A stretch of 64,000 nucleotides of DNA. Origin: Saxidomus purpurata (Eukaryota > Mollusca > Bivalvia > Venerida > Veneridae). Position 1 is the first letter of the stretch; every line of letters begins with the position of its first letter. The notes beneath the pieces were generated by a model. That model was not told where the DNA came from. It did no database searches and worked only from the letters and a program-made list of their open reading frames with translations. The position numbers were made by a program, and so were the translations under genes. The stretch is taken from assembly GCA_022818135.1 (NCBI GenBank), contig JAFMSR010000003.1, positions 37,368,854-37,432,853 of the forward strand, written 5' to 3'. Of this stretch, positions 54,801 to 60,800 are shown in pieces.

Positions 54801-57800
54801 TCACTTAACTCCCAGAGCTCCAAAAACCTGCTCAGTGTTTATTTTCTAATAAACTTCCTTCTCAACATGCTTAAAGGTTGATTTGTTGCTTTTATTTTAG
54901 CATTCCTTATATATACTGTAGATTCATAGTTTGCTTGGCTCATTTGGATGTTTTTTCTCTACAGAGTTCGAAAGTACAGTCAGACTTGATTTTGACCCAG
55001 AGGTCTCTACAAGATGTGGCCTCAGTGATGATCCATGACAGACCTAATAGAATCTTCTTTGAGTATCTGAGATTGTCTCCCCTTAAGGTGAGTGCTTAAA
55101 ATGGTTGGCTGTGGGAAAATACATTTTGTTAACTTTAATTTGGCACCTAACTTTAGTTTAAAATGCAGATCTGTTCCATTTATTTTGTATACTCTTTAAA
55201 ATATTCCGATTATCCTTTGGTCTATTTTAAAACAAATGTTTAAAGTTTTTGTTCTTTTACCAGATGCATATCAGCTTTTCCCTGCATGGAACCCCACACC
55301 TGTCACAGGAAAACAAACCATCACTGGTGTCTGACATTGTTGATTTCTTTCTTAATTCTGTTGGTGCTACTTTCACAGAGATGAAGGACGTGGAATTAAA
55401 GTGAGTACAAGATTGTTTTGTTTGAAAAGAACAGTTTCCAGGATGATGTGGTCAGTAGAGAACTGACTTGAGACACAGGTTTCTGGTTGAGGAACTAGTT
55501 GTTTCATGTTTTCATGACACATTTATCAGGACAATAGTTCCTAGCAGGCATATTTCTTTGAGTACTGTTTAAGGAGAGGAAGTTGTCCGTTATTTGTTGA
55601 AATCATGACTCGCCACTCACAAAGGGATAAACATATAAATGCATTTGTAATAAAAGAAAGGTTAAGGATTTTGAATGTGTGATAAATATTAGTGGTTGCA
55701 TCCAGGAAGGAGAAAATAAACAAGAAAAGATTTTGAAATAATGATAATAATAATTGAAAATACTCGGATGTATATTTGATATCATGTGGTTTAAATTGTT
55801 TCACTATTTAGAATGGCCTATTATGAGGTGAAAGGAAAGTCACTGTCCTGGCCACAGTTGACTGATCAGATCCGCTCACATTACACACACCAAGCCATAC
55901 AGCAAGCATATGTCCTCATACTGGGTCTGGATGTTCTAGGCAACCCATATGGTCTGGTGAAGGACTTTACCCAAGGATTTGGAGACCTCTTCTATGAGCC
56001 ATTTCTGGTAAGTTAAGTGTATATTAATTTCTGTCAATTATGTCTAATAAAGTCTAAAATCAAGTGTCTTAGCATTTAAACAAATGTCATAGTCTGGAAC
56101 TAAGTGTCTTCACCTTGAACCTACATCGAGGTTTCCTAGCCTTTAAACAAAGTGTCTTAGATTTTGGATCAAGCATCTTAACCTTGAGGTGATTTTACCT
56201 GGAAACTAAGTGGCATAGTCTTTAACTAAATGTCTTGGCCCTGATTTAAGTGACTTAGTCTTGAACAAGATGACATAGCCTCAAACCAAGTGTCTAAGTG
56301 TGCAGGCCATGACATCTGTTATGAAGTATCCATGGTGACAGTTACATTGAAATGTTTCTCACTTTCCACAGGATTCTGTCCAGGGATCAGATGAGTTTGC
56401 TGACAGTTTGGTACGAGGTGTGCACAGCATGCTGGGTAATACTGTAGGTATGTATTTAACATGACTTACGTTGTATAGTAACTGGCAACTAACGATAGAA
56501 CTTTTCTTCAGTAGACAGGTAAGTAAGAACTACGGTTCCAGGCCAGGCCATATAGATGCAGAAGCTTGCCTCAGTCCATGTTAATTTTGAAACATAAAAC
56601 ATGAAACCGTATAATATAGTTAACATCTCTCTATCACTTGCTCCTTTATTATAACTTAAAACAGGCACTGTATTTGTTACATATTTGTGTTTAGGGGTTA
56701 GTGCGTAGGTGCCAGAATTGTAACCACCAAGTGTGGCGCCCTCCACCAGTGTGATAAACATAGTTTTATCACTCGAGGATGTTCAGCATACTATATTTTT
56801 CATGCAAAGATTTTAATGCGCATTATATAACCTGTAAAGTTGATGTGCCAAAAAACACATTTCATTCATCCATTTACTCTGTCATTACAAACAGTACATT
56901 ATATATGAGTCTTTCATATTTGTGTGTTTATTTCATTGACAGGTGGCGCTGCAGGTTCTGTTGCACGTATAACAGGATCATTAGGAAGTGCTTTAGCGGC
57001 AATGTCACTGGACAAGAACTACAGAATGGTATTTCTAAATAATGACCTTACTTTCATTTCTGAAATATTGAAAAGATGATAATCATAGAAGTAAATATCT
57101 CAAAGCTTGCCACATCTTGATCATACAAAATTTGTATAAAACTTTAAGAAGTGAATGTCTTATCTGGTTAAAAGTTTACATAAAATAGTGATGACAGATG
57201 GTTGAAGGTTTGTTATTTTGTTACAAGTCAAAAGTTTGAATGTTTAGTAAAACTGTTTATGTGTTGATATACTTGATGGAAGATCAATACAACTAGTTGA
57301 CATGTTTTCTATGATATATTCTATAGAAAAGAAGAGCAACAATGCAGCAGAGGCCAGCCAACTTGCCCTTGAGCCTAGCATTGGCAGGGAGGGGATTTGT
57401 TATGGGTGTTTGTCTGGGTCTATCAGGTGTAGTGCTTGACCCAATTAGAGGTATTCATCTTTTTGCCTATCTGTTGCATAAAAGAAATCCAATCACACAA
57501 AGTCCTTGTGTTTATCACTATTAGTACTATATGTAAAATATTAAAGCTGTAAGTAAAAGTGAATAATAACCTGTGAAGATATTTTCTGTTGACCATAGTT
57601 AGGCCATGGTCTGTCTGATCATGATCTACACTGCTTCCAGTTCAGCCAGTAAGGTTTGTTGATCAACATGATGGTTAAGTCATTCACAGAGTATGGTTAG
57701 GATCAGAATTGACGTTACTTTAAATATGTTACATGATTGTATTTGTATCATACCCGATATATGGGCTGAAATACATGTATTGCTGTTACATTCTACAATT

Positions 57801-60800
57801 TAGTGACTGCTGTGATATTGGCTGCAGGACCAGTATTGATAGAAAAACCTGTTTGCTAATTTTTTTTTATCTTTTAAGGTGCTCAAGAAGAGGGGGTTGA
57901 GGGATTTTTCAAAGGTGTTGGCAAGGGGATAATGGGACTGTTGACCAAACCTACAGGAGGAGTATTTGATATGGTTAGCATGGCATTTGATGGACTCCAG
58001 AGGTGAGAAAGACTTTGGGTTTTTTTTAAACAGTTGGGTACAAAGATGGTGTTGAGTGTGAGGAAAGGCAAACAGAGTATCCATATTTTGGAATAAACTT
58101 TATATTTTCGTTCTGTATCATAGAATGTGAAAATGAAATACCATACAATCTATGTACTTTTTACAATTTTACCATACAATAATGAATTTTCACTAACAAG
58201 CACACAAAAAGATAGTTATATGGTCTTATGCTTTTGTTACAGGGCTTCAGAATTAGAGAGTGGTGTTGTACATAGAATGAGAAAACCAAGATTTATCAAC
58301 CCATACCTGGTAAACACTAATACTCTTATTACGTTAAAATAATGTTAAAGGTCCACTACTAAGCGAAAATTAAGTGACAGTTATTTCAATGGCATGTACA
58401 TTACCTTATGCAAGACACTAAATAATGAAGATTGTCAGGTTAAAATTTACAGAAAGTGTTTGGAACATGAAGAAAAGTATGTGTATTATGTTGAAATCTC
58501 AGTGAATCAACAAAATGACTACCCAGGTCTTTTTAACTTTCTTCATAATGCATAGGAAAATAAGTGTACATGTACTGTGATATTTTTTGGAATCTCTACA
58601 TACCAACTTTCATTTTTTATTAAAAATAACTTATTTCTGTGCTTTTTAAAGTATATTTGAATTTTCACTTTCCTTAGTATTGGACCTTTAAGGGATTTTT
58701 ATATAAACCAATAAAATATTACACTACTTCTAATATCACTATGTTGCAGAGTTTCCAAACAAGTTCATAGGAATACACTGAGGCACTGGACAATGTTGAC
58801 CTGCTGATGGTGTCAAACTGACATTAAAATCTCATTAATATTTTGATTGAAAATCTGTAAAGGTGATGATTGAGAATGTTTATAGTTCTGGCTGACTAGG
58901 ATTTCTCCTTGTAAAGTGAAACTGCCAATACCCCTGACAGACACAGATGAGTTAAAGAGACAGATGCAGATTCAAGTGAAATTTGGGTACCAGACCCTAG
59001 CGCTTTATGAATAGACCCCTTGGTTCTTTAGGCACACGCAAAGATGATTAACTAAAAAACATGTTATATATTTTACAAATGTTCCATTTCCAGGGTCTTC
59101 GCCCATATTCTGTACTGCAAGCTGTCGGAGCTAATCTGTTGAGGAATATTAACAAAGGCCAGTATGCTAAAAGTGATACATACTGGTCTCATGCCCCACT
59201 GAGCCCTGCTGATAGGGCAGATGTACTTATGATCACTACCAGGTGAGTTAAAAAAAGTCTATTTTTCATAACATTCTGGTAAACCAGTTTCACAGGTAAT
59301 CTAGATATCATAACACCTGAGGCTATTGTTACATACATGTAGATATGAATGAAACACATAATACTGAATGAAGTCATTATTTCACTGTTACACCTCCAAT
59401 CTTACTCTTATAAATAAGAGCATAACTGTATTATAACAAGTTGACGAGAAAGATGATTTAATAATACATACTGGGTGTAATAATATGTTAGTTCTAAAGT
59501 GAGTACTGCAATATGACCTCAACTGATGCCTTTTCTCATGTTTTGGGGTATTCATTCTTCCATGTTTTAGTTTTACTTATAAGTCCACAAACAGTCAAAA
59601 AAAGCATGTTGGGGACTGTAGGTTTGCGCGACAGTCCATTAGTCCATCCATCCACACTTTATGTCCGGGTTGCGACTTCTATATGCATTGAAAGATTTTC
59701 AAATACTTTTACACAGTTGTTACCCTTAATCCTTAATACAAGCATGTGTCATACACCACATCCAGGGAGCTATCTTGAAGGTCACGGTCACAATGCTCAA
59801 AACCTGTAATGTATAAACCAGTATTTCATATCTGGAATGTTACTTCAATATGCATTACCTGATTTTCAAATACATTCACACAACTTTTGACCATACCTCA
59901 TGGATGTTTCATGCACAACACCCAGAGGGCTACTTTAAGATCAAGGTCCTACTTAGTGCGCAAACTTGTAGTCAAGGGTTATGTCCTTAGTATTTTATGA
60001 CTGGACTGTAACTTCCACATGCAGACAAATTTAGAAATAACTATCAACAGGTTTTGCCCATACCTTGCCAGCTCAAGATCAAGGTCACATTCAGGGTCAA
60101 AGGTCATAAGACTATTGCTCTAAGCTTTAAATTTTTTTTATATAAACTTGGGCCAAATGTTCACCTAATGGAGAAAACATGCAATATCAAGGATGTGCAA
60201 GGTCAAGGTCACATTTAGAGTCATATGTCACGTTTTTATATCTCCCAAACCTTTTGAAGGATTTTCTCAAATATTAATCTCATGGAGAGGATGTGAAGAT
60301 TCCATTTATCAACCATGCTTTGCTCAAGGTCAAGGACACACTTAAGTGTCAAAAGACACTAGACTATATCTCCTTAAGGGTTTGAAGGATTTCATCAAAC
60401 TTAAATTGTAAGTAAAATATCAACTCAACATACTAACTGGTGTAACACAATTAATTACAGTGACAGATTAATGTGTCAAAACTCCAGTTATTTTATTTTT
60501 TTCCTTCAGCTATTCTTTCTTAACATGATTGCATATTCTTCAGGAATATATTGCTGCTACAGAAGCACCGTTGTTGGGGAGGCTGGGATATTGAGTGGGA
60601 GGTCAAAGTTGAAAACATTCTAGGATTTCCTGCCATTGTCAGTAATAAACTGGTATTCAAAGTCAAACCAGTAAGTGATTATTATATCCCCCCGCCGAAG
60701 GTGAAGGGGATATTAGAAATGGTCTTCGTCCGTCCGTCCGTCCGTCCCAATTTTGTCCAGAGCATAACTCCAAAAGTACTTGAGCGATTTTCTTCAAACT

